A DNA stretch of 64,000 bases from Rhodococcus globerulus NBRC 14531 (GCF_001894805.1 NZ_BCWX01000009.1:62001-126000); one strand, 5' to 3'. Numbered from the stretch's first letter, positions 16,722 through 24,566 are shown. The notes: generated by a model not told the origin, from the letters alone. A program made the numbers and translations.

Positions 16722-17375
16722 TCATCGGGCAGCCACCGGCATTGCAGGATCACTGCCGAGCCACAGCATCAGAAGATCATCGACACGGCGACTGATCGTC
16801 TCGGGTTCACCGAGACTGGTGGCGACGTGAACGGCGCCCACGAAACCCGCGCACAAGGTTTCTCCGAGCCGTGAGTGTTCGGCTGTGTCATCGAGTTGAC
16901 CAGCCCGAATTGCGTCCTCGACAATGACGCTGACGGCGCTCGTCCATGCGGTGTACACCTTTGCGCTCTCGTCGACAGCTCGCTCGAGGCTCAAAATCAA
17001 TCCGGCCCGCGCTACGTGATCCTGCGTGATGATCTCCGCGAGTCTGCGCTGAACGCTCGCGACCTGGCGCAGGGCAGGCTCGTCTGCGGCAGTGACGTCG
17101 GCGATGGTGTCGACAAGAACAGTGCCCCATCCCTGCACCAGGTACTGCGCCAGAGACTCTTTGGACGGAAAGTGGTGATACATCGAGCCCTTCGAGACCC
17201 CAGTCGTGGCCACGATGTCAGCGATCCTCGCCCCGGCGTACCCGACCGTATTGAAATGTTCGGCCGCAGCCGAAGCAATGCCGTCCCGCGTCGCGATCGC
17301 CCTCCGCTGGGTTGCACTCCGCCTTGTCCGTGTGCTGATGGCTGAGACGGTGTCGATATGATCGTGCACGATCAC
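16722..17375 (-). CDS. TetR-family regulator of the gamma-butyrolactone receptor type, 217 aa
   Basis: The helix-turn-helix is RIADIVATTGVSKGSMYHHFPSK (about residues 50-72), preceded by RDGIASAAAEHFNTVGY. The ligand domain carries ARAGLILSLER and LCAGFVGAVHVATSLGE, the pattern of the ArpA/ScbR branch that binds gamma-butyrolactone signals. GTG 17375 follows the lsr2 stop by six bases, and the ribosome binding site AAGGA overlaps that stop (TAAGGA), so lsr2 and this gene form an operon; a second GTG two codons on has better spacing. The product presumably releases a promoter when it binds a diffusible signal, which would let cell density control plasmid genes. Confidence 0.8.
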   Translation of the reverse strand: MIVHDHIDTVSAISTRTRRSATQRRAIATRDGIASAAAEHFNTVGYAGARIADIVATTGVSKGSMYHHFPSKESLAQYLVQGWGTVLVDTIADVTAADEPALRQVASVQRRLAEIITQDHVARAGLILSLERAVDESAKVYTAWTSAVSVIVEDAIRAGQLDDTAEHSRLGETLCAGFVGAVHVATSLGEPETISRRVDDLLMLWLGSDPAMPVAAR

Positions 17376-17381
17376 AGGTCC

Positions 17382-17741
17382 TTAATGTGCGGCGTCGAAC
17401 GCATCGATGACCTCGGCTTTGATTCGCCCGCGTGGAGAGACGTCAAAGCCGTTCTTGCCGGCCCAGTCCCGGATTGCTTTCAGTTGCTCGGCGGATCGAC
17501 CAGAACCCGACGTCTTGGCCGCAGCCGAGGTTTTCGTACGGGCCTTGCCGGCAGAGGAAGCCTTCTCCGCCGCATTGATATACGGGGCGAAGACCGCTTC
17601 GATCTTGTCGGCATTGGTGGGGCGTAGATCGATTCGATAATCGGCACCCTGGTAGGAGAAGGTGACTTCGTGTTCCAAGCCGGTGTCGATGGGTTTTCCG
17701 TCGAGATCGTCGATGAATTGGCGGATGAATATTTCGGCCAC
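17382..17741 (-). CDS. lsr2: Lsr2-like nucleoid-associated protein, second copy, 119 aa
   Basis: Very close to the copy at 13390 (for example [49 protein letters not shown]), with the C-terminal RGR DNA-binding motif intact. GTG 17741 is preceded by AAGGA. It is the first gene of an operon with the TetR-like gene, unlike copy 1, which is alone. The high similarity of the two copies and of their upstream elements indicates duplication within this replicon or its recent ancestor. Confidence 0.88.
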   Translation of the reverse strand: MAEIFIRQFIDDLDGKPIDTGLEHEVTFSYQGADYRIDLRPTNADKIEAVFAPYINAAEKASSAGKARTKTSAAAKTSGSGRSAEQLKAIRDWAGKNGFDVSPRGRIKAEVIDAFDAAH

Positions 17742-17779
17742 AGAGAATCCTTGTCGTTGTAATGCTGAATGAGTATGTC

Positions 17780-17820
17780 GTTCATGTTATCTGCAGTATC
17801 TGATAATCCAGGACACTCCT
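17780..17820 (-). promoter_or_regulatory. Conserved upstream element of lsr2 copy 2
   Basis: Matches 13789-13829 over about 41 bp, including TTATCTGCAGTATCTGATAA, with the direct repeat TATCTG-CAG-TATCTG and an inverted TTATC/GATAA pair. The spacing to the start codon is similar to that of copy 1. Probably a shared promoter/operator. Confidence 0.55.
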
Positions 17821-17859
17821 GCTGTCCACGGGTATGTCGTGCCATAATGCTTGCGCCAC

Positions 17860-18354
17860 TCATATTTTCGACATGCCGGGCCGGTGCGCGTGGGCGCGGG
17901 CGATCCCGATGTCGTAGTCGTCGACGTACTCCCCCGCCCCGGGTGTGTACATGCCGCCGACGCGGTCGGGGACATACGCCATGAACACCGCGTCGGGTCG
18001 TCCGCCGTTGAATCGGCCGAACTGTTGGTAGTCCCAGCCGTCGGGTGCGTAGTCGTCGTTCCAGGCCAGTCGCGCAACGGGGACGAATCCGGCGTCCGCG
18101 TACAGCGTCGGCAGGACAGTGTCGAAGCAGTCAAGGCGATGCCCTCCGAGCCGGGTGGCCTGGCGGAGCATCGACTGCACAGCCTTCGGGTGCGCGCAGT
18201 CCTTGTGTCCGAATGCCGAGACGATTTCGTCGTCTTTGAGTGCGACGCCGGCCTTTCCGTCGTCAGTGACCAACAGTCGCATCTGCCGATACTCGTCCTC
18301 GTCGTAGACATGGACCGAGGCGGCGTGCGGATTCTTGTAGGTGAGCTCGAGCAT
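17860..18354 (-). CDS. GNAT-like protein, copy 1, possibly 5'-truncated, 164 aa
   Basis: The sequence MRLLVTDDGKAGVALKDDEIV, then LDCFDTVLPTLYADAGFVPVARLAWNDDYAP, has the strand-helix order and LYxxxGF-type motif of GNAT acetyltransferase folds. It is closely related to the C-terminal 190 residues of the frame at 20530-21654. The copy-2 sequence upstream of the shared domain is matched here as well (PTLYELAPTDAGGYREQ before the ATG), but an in-frame TGA at about 18430 cuts the frame, so this copy either starts at ATG 18354 or is damaged. The small gene at 18489 lies upstream, as in copy 2. Substrate unknown. Confidence 0.55.
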   Translation of the reverse strand: MLELTYKNPHAASVHVYDEDEYRQMRLLVTDDGKAGVALKDDEIVSAFGHKDCAHPKAVQSMLRQATRLGGHRLDCFDTVLPTLYADAGFVPVARLAWNDDYAPDGWDYQQFGRFNGGRPDAVFMAYVPDRVGGMYTPGAGEYVDDYDIGIARAHAHRPGMSKI

Positions 18355-18488
18355 CTGCTCGCGGTAGCCGCCAGCGTCGGTAGGTGCCAGTTCGTAGAGC
18401 GTGGGAGCGGAGAGTCCGCGCGTGGCGAAGCTTCGCGTTCGTCAGTAGCGAGGGTGGTCGGTGACCGGTTGGATCTGGTGGCCGCCTA

Positions 18489-18635
18489 TCAGAAGCCGAG
18501 GGCTTCGGCTTCTTCGATCCCCCAGTCCGGAAAGCGTGCTTCGATCGCCTTGCGCTGGTCCTCCGGCAGTTCCGGATTCCAGCCGTACTGCCTCCAGAAC
18601 TTCTCGCGGCGTTCCTGCGTCATCGGTTCGTTCAT
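18489..18635 (-). CDS. Small protein with WGW/YGW motif, copy 1, 48 aa
   Basis: MNEPMTQERREKFWRQYGWN, then PELPEDQRKAIEARFPDWGI, closely resembles the 52-residue protein at 21150-21308 (TQEERESFWRRWGWSPELPK). GAGAGGGG precedes paired ATG codons at 18638 and 18635. A pair of conserved small gene plus GNAT-like gene occurs twice, so the small protein probably works with the GNAT-like product. Function unknown. Confidence 0.6.
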   Translation of the reverse strand: MNEPMTQERREKFWRQYGWNPELPEDQRKAIEARFPDWGIEEAEALGF

Positions 18636-18759
18636 CATGTTCCCCTCTCGCGTTTCTCTCATGATCATTGCCCACACGAGTGCAGATCGATGACGATCGC
18701 CCCGCCCGGATACGTGCAACCGGTTCCTGACGGCGGCGGCGGATCGAGGTCCAGCAATG

Positions 18760-18925
18760 CCCAACCTTTGGTCCGTGTTGTGGTCGAGGACTTCGCCGAG
18801 TCCGTCATCGACAATTCCGAACTGCGGCGGACCGGGCGCCGGCGCAGCGGTGGGTGATCGCCCTCGACGACGGCCACTTGGTCTTCACCGCCGAGGGTGG
18901 CCCCGACCTCGCCTCAACTTCCCTT
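18760..18925 (+). pseudogene. Frameshifted copy of the small acidic protein
   Basis: The plus strand encodes VVVEDFAESVIDNSEL in one frame and WVIALDDGHLVFTAEGG in another, matching VVEDYDDTVIDSSDL and WAIALDDGRLVFAAEGG of the intact gene at 13055. A deletion in the region encoding GRDWAPV joins the two frames out of register. It is followed by an lsr2 3' scrap, so the whole 13.0-13.8 kb module once existed here as well. Confidence 0.65.
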
Positions 18926-19009
18926 TCTCTCACCCACAAGAGCCACCGGACTTGACGTGCTATTTGTCGGTCGTCAGTGAAAAAAGATGCTGTCCAATAC
19001 TTTTCAAGA

Positions 19010-19060
19010 TGCGCTACCGAAAGCATCGATGACTTTGGCTTCGATCCGACCACGAGGACT
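19010..19060 (-). pseudogene. lsr2 3'-end remnant (third copy)
   Basis: The minus strand reads SPRGRIEAKVIDAFGSA, the last 17 or so residues of Lsr2, including the RGR motif; the rest of the gene is absent. Its position relative to the broken acidic-protein copy repeats the convergent layout seen at 13055-13752. Confidence 0.65.
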
Positions 19061-19076
19061 ACCACCTTCCCCACTC

Positions 19077-19133
19077 GCATGCACTGCTTGCTCGCATCTA
19101 TGCAAGCACGGATGCGCGCAGCCGTGCATGCAC
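19077..19133. repeat. Palindrome-rich element resembling 63901-63930
   Basis: GCATGCACTGC at 19077-19087 and GCCGTGCATGCAC at 19121-19133 occur in the same order, but closer together, at 63901-63911 and 63918-63930. Between them here lies a stem TGCTTGC/GCAAGCA around ten bases. Function unknown; see the findings. Confidence 0.5.
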
Positions 19134-19429
19134 TCGCCGCAAGACAGAATTCAGCGTCCCAGGGAGCATCGCAGCACTGCGCAGGAAAGGGGACATGCAC
19201 CCTGAGAGCGTTGATCGAAGATGAGAAAAGCCGCGAGAGTTCGCAGCGTCGCGGCGACAGATCCCAGCAGCGATTCCCGACAGTTTCGTCGGCGACATTC
19301 GCTTGTTGGGATTCAAGTTTTCACTGTTTGGGCATACAAGGTGTGGGCAGCATTTTCGCGGGCGTGAGGCTGTCGCACTTGACCCGCCAGCCGACCGCTA
19401 CGGCCGGAAGGTGACAGAAGGAGAAGGTG

Positions 19430-19500
19430 CACCGTGATCAGGTTCGGTGCGCTCTGCTCACCGGCGCTCCGCATTCACACGCTAGCGCCGGTGAGCTTTC
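19430..19500 (-). repeat. Hairpin-bearing repeat, inverted mate of 12051-12120
   Basis: GCTCACCGGCG at 19456-19466 and CGCCGGTGAGC at 19486-19496 form an 11-bp stem. Read on the minus strand, the segment encodes SPALACECGAPVSRAHRT, nearly the same as the scrap at 12051. The two copies face each other across 7.4 kb. Confidence 0.7.
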
Positions 19501-19892
19501 CGCTGACGGTCGAGAGTCCCCTACCCGCGCATTGCAGGCGATGGACCGGGGTGTCGCCGTGATGGACACGTTCTGAAGCCGGAATCCCTGCAGACTAGCT
19601 GCCAGGGCGCAGGACATCGCCCTCTCACCAAGGAGCCAGCAGGGAAGGCACAACGTTGCGCTTGTCGTTGAAGCCGGGCCGGTCTCGACGGCCACACAAG
19701 ACAGGGGACCGACGAGACCGGTAAGACGCCGACAGCGACATCAACGCTTACACTTCGACCATACATGTAAACATCGCCATGCGATTGCGCGCTGTACCTG
19801 CAATAGCTCCAAGGAGCCTTTATGTAGCGCACTCGTTTTACTGGGCGGGTGGCATCTCACCCAGAACAGCGCGGACAGGGATCCGCTATTTC

Positions 19893-20396
19893 TCAAGCGC
19901 CTCCCGCAGCGACGAGTGTAAATCCGCTAGCGCCGACCAACTCGATAATGTTGGCCCGGTGACGGTTTCGGCGAAAGAAGCCCTGGTTCCGAATGGGTGT
20001 GACTGCGAAAACGTACCTTCTGTCGTCGCCGATGACGCAGGACGACGTCGCTGTGATGGAATCGGTGTGTGATTCGAGCGTTTCCCAGAGAGCCGTAACT
20101 TCCGAGTGGAGCGCTACGAGGAAGTCTTCAGTGATCAGAGCTGCGGCAACGCGCTTTTCGAAGACGAGATCATCGCAGGTTTGGTGGTTGGTGATGAAGG
20201 CTTCGACTCGAATTCGTGCTTCTCGAGATGGTTCAGGTCTATGCGCGACGTAGTGTTGGTAGGTCTCCCGCATCTGTTTCGGAAGACTATTTGTAAATAC
20301 CGTGGACTGTTTGCCGGCACTGCAACTGTGCACGTAAGTCACTGTGGTCGGCGGCTCTCCGGCCTCTGTTGCTTGTTGTTCGGCATCGCTGGTCAT
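19893..20396 (-). CDS. Hypothetical protein, 167 aa
   Basis: I do not recognise it. The frame from ATG 20396 starts MTSDAEQQATEAGEPPTTV and continues with an ordinary mix of helices and strands (for example EARIRVEAFITNHQTCDDLV), without membrane segments. It has four scattered cysteines and ends in VGASGFTLVAAGGA. There is no strong ribosome binding site, and composition is less GC-rich than the transfer genes. It is transcribed in the same direction as the gene cluster to its right. I rate it as probable rather than certain. Confidence 0.4.
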   Translation of the reverse strand: MTSDAEQQATEAGEPPTTVTYVHSCSAGKQSTVFTNSLPKQMRETYQHYVAHRPEPSREARIRVEAFITNHQTCDDLVFEKRVAAALITEDFLVALHSEVTALWETLESHTDSITATSSCVIGDDRRYVFAVTPIRNQGFFRRNRHRANIIELVGASGFTLVAAGGA

Positions 20397-20529
20397 TGCA
20401 GTCAATCTTAGCGGTCCGACAATTTTTGAGTACTCGACTCTGATTGGATTAGATGAGCTTTTCAATTCAGATCTTTATCGCAATTTGCAGGACCGATGGA
20501 CGGACTCGGGCGCTGTGCTGGCCCATCTC

Positions 20530-21654
20530 TTATCGTCCGAGTCGGGCGCGGACCGCATCGATTCCGTCGTCGTACGAGTTGACGTAGCGACCGGATCCGC
20601 GCTGGTAGCGCGAATCCACAGATGCCGGGTCGTAGGCCATGAACACCACGTCAGGGCGACCACCATTGAACGCCGCGTATGTGTTGTAGTCCCAGCCATC
20701 GGGGGCGTAGTCGTCGTTCCATCGAAGCCGCGCGACGGAGACGAATCCGGACTTCGCGTAGATGGCAGGTAGAACAGTGTCGAAGCAGTCCAGCCGACGC
20801 CCACCTGCGGCGACGGCCGTTTCGAGCATCGAGTTCGCGGCGCCGGGATGGCTGCTGTCGTGATGTGCGTAGAGGGAGACGATTTCGTCGTCTTTGAGTG
20901 CGATACCGGAGCGACCGTCGTCGGTCACGAGTAGCCGCATCCCTGCGTATTCGTCGTCGCTGTAGACGTAGACGGAAGCTGCGAACCTGTTGCCGTCACG
21001 CAGTGTTTCCATTTGGCGTCGGTATGTCTCGGCATCCCGCGGGTGCAGTTCGTACAGCTCCGGAGTGCTTTCCCCCCGACTGCGAAGATGCTGGGCGCGT
21101 TCGTCCTGCAGTCGATGCACAGCGACCGGCGTGATGTGCCGGTCGTCGATCAGAAGCCGTGGAACTTCGCCAGTTCGATCGCCGTGTCGTGCCACTCCTG
21201 CTCGATCGCCAAGCGCTCGGCTTTCGGCAACTCCGGACTCCATCCCCACCGACGCCAGAACGATTCGCGCTCTTCCTGCGTCAGAGTCGGTGTCTCGTTC
21301 GTGGCCATTGCTGTTGTCCTTCGGGTCGTCGTGGGTGAAACCTGATGCTGCTCTAATCTGCTGCTCGCGTAGCGCTTTGCCCCCTTGGAGGCGACGCTGC
21401 AGCTTTTCTCGCTTACCTGGATCGTCCTCTGTGCCGAGTTGGTTGCGCAACTCGGTTTGTCCGCCGGGAGTGGCGTCGTATTCGGCGGATCTGGCGTCGA
21501 GGTTCGCTTTCGCGGAATCCAATCGTTGTCGGTTGCGGGTGATCGCCGGGTTCGCGTCGAACAATGTCTGTGCGGAGCCGAGTCGTTTGCGGGCGCTGTC
21601 GAGGCGTGCTCGTACGTGTGGGGTGCAGCGGGGGCCGGGGTACTTCTGGCACAT
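20530..21654 (-). CDS. 374-codon frame: cysteine-motif N-terminus plus GNAT-like domain (copy 2)
   Basis: The first 100 residues (MCQKYPGPRCTPHVRARLDS at the start, then ETEY/YDATPGGQTEL-type coiled-coil sequence) match the style of actinobacterial accessory proteins that begin MCQK. The last 190 residues are a GNAT-like domain closely related to 17860-18354. The 70 residues between (about 105-175) read poorly, and in another frame this stretch encodes the conserved 52-residue protein at 21150-21308. So either two genes lie in the same frame by chance, with the GNAT-like one starting at GTG 21120 (197 codons), or a single protein overlaps a nested gene. ATG 21654 directly follows the stop (TAG) of the amidohydrolase-like gene, so they are co-transcribed. 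Confidence 0.55.
   Translation of the reverse strand: MCQKYPGPRCTPHVRARLDSARKRLGSAQTLFDANPAITRNRQRLDSAKANLDARSAEYDATPGGQTELRNQLGTEDDPGKREKLQRRLQGGKALREQQIRAASGFTHDDPKDNSNGHERDTDSDAGRARIVLASVGMESGVAESRALGDRAGVARHGDRTGEVPRLLIDDRHITPVAVHRLQDERAQHLRSRGESTPELYELHPRDAETYRRQMETLRDGNRFAASVYVYSDDEYAGMRLLVTDDGRSGIALKDDEIVSLYAHHDSSHPGAANSMLETAVAAGGRRLDCFDTVLPAIYAKSGFVSVARLRWNDDYAPDGWDYNTYAAFNGGRPDVVFMAYDPASVDSRYQRGSGRYVNSYDDGIDAVRARLGR
21150..21308 (-). CDS. Small protein with WGW motif, copy 2, 52 aa, nested in another frame
   Basis: MATNETPTLTQEERESFWRR followed by WGWSPELPKAERLAIEQEWH is clearly homologous to the 48-residue protein at 18489. Conservation of this frame between the two copies is good evidence that it is translated, even though it lies inside the 374-codon frame. 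Its stop TGA is 27 bases before the likely GTG start of the GNAT-like part at 21120, giving the same order as copy 1. Confidence 0.6.
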   Translation of the reverse strand: MATNETPTLTQEERESFWRRWGWSPELPKAERLAIEQEWHDTAIELAKFHGF

Positions 21655-22452
21655 CTACCGGCTCCCCCGCTCCGCCGCATCGACGAGTCGACCGAGCATG
21701 GCTCCGAGGTTTTCGGCGGCGATGTCGACGAGTTCGCCGTTCTCGGTGAGGTATTGATCGCGGCGTAGTTCGATCATCACCGAGTACACGCGGGGATCGG
21801 TGCGGTAGTGGTCGAGTGGTACGTACGTACCACAGAATGGGGTGTTCCTGCCGATATCGGTCAGGGGTGAGAACGCGGCGTGGGCGGCGTCGGTGAGCCA
21901 TTGTGGTGTGTGGTGTGGGTCGGTGCCGATGCACAGCGCTGGGCGGTCCCCGTCTGGGAGCATCTCGTACGCCGACGGCAGGGTCGGGTAAGAGTGGACA
22001 TCGATGATCACGGCACGGCCGGTGGCGGCGATCCGATCGGTGACGAGATCGGACATCGCGGCAGCGTACGGGTGAAAGTAGGTATCGAGCAGCGCATCTC
22101 GCGCGTCATCATCCTCGTTGCGGAGGACGGCTCCGTTGCAGGTTCGGGTGTAGACCGCACCGCGCCCGACGGCATTGAGTTCTTCGCGTTCGTCGGGGAA
22201 TCGTTCAGGATCGATCACCAAACGGGAGAGGTCGTTGCGCAATATCCACGGTGGGAAACCGGCGAATCGGGCGGCCTGCTGCGCGATGACGTCAGTGTAG
22301 GCGTCGGTGATCTCGTCCAGCTCTACGGTGAGTTGAGCATCGGTCACGGTCAGGGTCGAGCGGATCGCGCCTGGAATTGTGCGGGAGGCGTGCGGGACGT
22401 GCAAGATGACTGGCGAGGATGGATCGCCTGCTATCAGTGTTCTGGGGTTCAC
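21655..22452 (-). CDS. N-formylglutamate amidohydrolase-family protein, 265 aa
   Basis: Family features: ILHVPHASRTIPGAIR near the N-terminus, NDLSRLVIDPERFPDE, the metal-site-like IIDVHSYP, GTDPHHTP and SVMIELRRDQYL. Characterised relatives hydrolyse N-formylglutamate or similar N-acyl amino acids in a zinc-dependent way; on a plasmid the real substrate could be different, such as a peptidoglycan amide. GTG 22452 has AAGGAG six bases upstream; the longer frame to 22515 adds unrelated residues. It is at the downstream end of the minus-strand transfer block, with its stop directly followed by the next ATG. Confidence 0.75.
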   Translation of the reverse strand: MNPRTLIAGDPSSPVILHVPHASRTIPGAIRSTLTVTDAQLTVELDEITDAYTDVIAQQAARFAGFPPWILRNDLSRLVIDPERFPDEREELNAVGRGAVYTRTCNGAVLRNEDDDARDALLDTYFHPYAAAMSDLVTDRIAATGRAVIIDVHSYPTLPSAYEMLPDGDRPALCIGTDPHHTPQWLTDAAHAAFSPLTDIGRNTPFCGTYVPLDHYRTDPRVYSVMIELRRDQYLTENGELVDIAAENLGAMLGRLVDAAERGSR

Positions 22453-22490
22453 GAGATCTCCTTGTGCGTGTGCAGAAGTGGTGTGGGTTT

Positions 22491-23153
22491 CTAGCTGATG
22501 ACGTCGACGAACCACCGGCCGTCGATGTTTTTGGTGGTGATGGTCTGGGCGAACTGTGCAGGCTCGGCGCCGGGGCGCATCTCTGCAAGTGCGACGGAGT
22601 AGACATCGGTCGCGATCGGGGTGATGCGTACGCAGTGGGTGGTACCTGTTGGGACGGTGTCGATTCCGGCTTGAATCTTCTCTGCCGGCGGCAGTGAGGT
22701 CTCGGGGGTGGTGAGTGCGCGGACCGCTGCTCCGGAGCGAGTGATGTAGTAGGCGTACTCGAAGGCTGCGATAACGCCAGGGCCACTCTTCTGGTCACCG
22801 CGGTCCGTGCGGCAGGCGCCGGGATCTACCGCGGAGGTGGGTTCGGCCGCGAGTGTCTGCGGAGCGGCATCCTGGGTTGGATTCGATGCGTTTGACTCCC
22901 CTACGAGGTGCGGCGGCACGGTGTCGCCCTGGCCGGAAAAGATGCGCAGGAGGAACCACCCGAGTAGCGCGGCCACGACAATCAGGGCAGCTAAGTAGCG
23001 CAAGCGAGGTGATCGAGAGCGTTTCTCGCGCGGCGGTTTCGATACTTTGTCCGGCTGGGGCGAGGTGACGACTGCGGGTCTGTCGGTGCTTGTGGGCAGG
23101 GGCGCGCCGCCGAGTAGGTCGATCACTGCGGGGTGCCTGCTCGTGTTCTTCAT
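22491..23153 (-). CDS. Single-TM exported protein of the transfer block, 220 aa
   Basis: Cytosolic N-terminus with PAVIDLLGGAPLP, a basic stretch (KPPREKRSRSPR), one membrane helix (LRYLAALIVVAALLGWFLL, about 75-95), then an extracytoplasmic domain with two cysteines containing GVIAAFEYAYYITRSGAAVR. The last part resembles a small fold recurring in actinobacterial transfer clusters (DUF8176-like, from memory). Its layout resembles the VirB8/TcpC type: one TM and a globular domain outside. ATG 23153 has GAAAGGG nine bases upstream. Confidence 0.6.
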   Translation of the reverse strand: MKNTSRHPAVIDLLGGAPLPTSTDRPAVVTSPQPDKVSKPPREKRSRSPRLRYLAALIVVAALLGWFLLRIFSGQGDTVPPHLVGESNASNPTQDAAPQTLAAEPTSAVDPGACRTDRGDQKSGPGVIAAFEYAYYITRSGAAVRALTTPETSLPPAEKIQAGIDTVPTGTTHCVRITPIATDVYSVALAEMRPGAEPAQFAQTITTKNIDGRWFVDVIS

Positions 23154-23261
23154 CGCTGGTTGCCCTTTCGGTGGCCGAGCATGGTTCTGCGGTGCTGGAG
23201 GAATGGTCCGGGGCGGACGACAAGCTGTCACCCGCCCCCGAACGTCTCTGATCGAACGGGT

Positions 23262-24482
23262 TTACGCCGGAATGCCTGCTCCGACTGCGTCGCTGATCAG
23301 CGAGGAAGCCAGGCCAGGAGTGGCAGTGGTGAAGAAGTCCTTCAGTGCGGAATCGACTTGCTCAATGATCTGCTCGCCGCCGGGCTGTGCGGCGACGAAA
23401 CCTCGGACCTGCGCATCGATCGCAGGTGCGGCGGCGACGGTGTCTCGAACAGTGGTGGCGACGGCGACGCCGACTGGTCCGGAGTTCTCCCACTCGGTGA
23501 GCGTGTCGTGCGTCTGGGTGGTCACTGCAGGCTGATCGATGTCGGGGATCTCGATGTCGACGGGTTCTCCAAGTTCGCCGGCGCCGTACGCGGTTGCCGC
23601 CACGAAGCCGCCAATTCCGCCGCCGACTGCGCCCGTGAGGAAAGCCGGAACACCTAATGCCAGTGCACCGATACCTGCGCCTGCGCCGGTTCCGGCCAAT
23701 CCTCCTGCCACCCAGCCGATTCCGGGAACGAACACGTTACCCAGGCCCATTCCGATGTTGCCGCCGATGGTGCCGCCGATCAACGCGCCTCCTGTGGCGA
23801 ACGGCGCTGCGAGCGCTAATCCGCCGGTCAACGCTCCGCTGGCTGCGCCGGCGATCTGCGCTGCGGACTCACGGCTTGCCTTGTCGACTGCAACACCGGT
23901 CGAATGCCAAAATGTCGCGACCATCGACTCGACGACAGAGGTCGTGTTGTTGGTCCTTTCGAGGTCGGCGTCGGAAACCCAGTTCGGCTGCGCCATGTGG
24001 AATGTACCGAAGCGGAGGGTGTCGCGGGGAGCGATGATCGGCGCGATGATCTCGACCGGGCCGGGGAGGTGAAGCTGGCTGTAATCGATCGGTGTGGCGT
24101 CATCGGTGTTGTTCGGGGCTTTGTAGGTATTGGCGTCGTAGTCCCAGTTTTGTAGCGGCTGGTAGGTGATGTTCTGGTACTGCGGGGGCGGGGCGACCCA
24201 GTAGATCGGCTCGGTTTGAACCGGCGCAGTCGCAGCAGGGGGCGAGGCGGGTTCGGTGGTCACACCGGACTGGCCGCCGCCACCGCCGGTGATGCCAGCC
24301 TGTCCCCCGCCGTCGGTGATACCTGCTTGGCCGGGGGTTGCGATCGCGGGCGGCGCGAGGGCGATACCTGCGGCCACTGCCGCGGCTGCAAGCACGGCGA
24401 CGGCTGTCTGCCGGCGGTGACGGCGACCACCCTGCTGTGCGCGGCGCGTGGCTCGGTTACCTGGAGTGATGTCGACATTCAT
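23262..24482 (-). CDS. Exported 'insoluble domain protein'-like, Gly/Ala-rich, 406 aa
   Basis: Basic N-terminus, then a signal peptide-like hydrophobic stretch ending PPAIATPGQAG, repeated QAGITGGGG-type units, and a conserved middle (PIYWVAPPPQYQ; IIAPRDTLRFGTFHMAQPNW; DLERTNNTTSVVESMVATFW). A long Gly/Ala-rich hydrophobic region of about 100 residues follows. Proteins with this order are found in Rhodococcus and Nocardia near transfer genes and are called insoluble domain proteins; their role is not known. The glycine-zipper-like region suggests insertion into the mycolate outer membrane, which is inference. GAAAGG precedes the ATG by eight bases. Confidence 0.65.
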   Translation of the reverse strand: MNVDITPGNRATRRAQQGGRRHRRQTAVAVLAAAAVAAGIALAPPAIATPGQAGITDGGGQAGITGGGGGQSGVTTEPASPPAATAPVQTEPIYWVAPPPQYQNITYQPLQNWDYDANTYKAPNNTDDATPIDYSQLHLPGPVEIIAPIIAPRDTLRFGTFHMAQPNWVSDADLERTNNTTSVVESMVATFWHSTGVAVDKASRESAAQIAGAASGALTGGLALAAPFATGGALIGGTIGGNIGMGLGNVFVPGIGWVAGGLAGTGAGAGIGALALGVPAFLTGAVGGGIGGFVAATAYGAGELGEPVDIEIPDIDQPAVTTQTHDTLTEWENSGPVGVAVATTVRDTVAAAPAIDAQVRGFVAAQPGGEQIIEQVDSALKDFFTTATPGLASSLISDAVGAGIPA

Positions 24483-24566
24483 GGTGAAGCCTTTCGTGAG
24501 AGCGGGATTCGAGTTGTGTGAATGTGAAGTGCGCGAAAATAGGAAGATTTGCCTGCGCGGAGTTGT

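Larger units (their letters stand above)
19061..19892. other. No gene recognised; repeats only
   Basis: Besides the palindrome-rich element at 19077 and the inverted hairpin repeat at 19430, I see no supportable coding sequence here. Minus-strand frames at 19438-19832 lack start signals and have unprotein-like composition. Confidence 0.4.
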
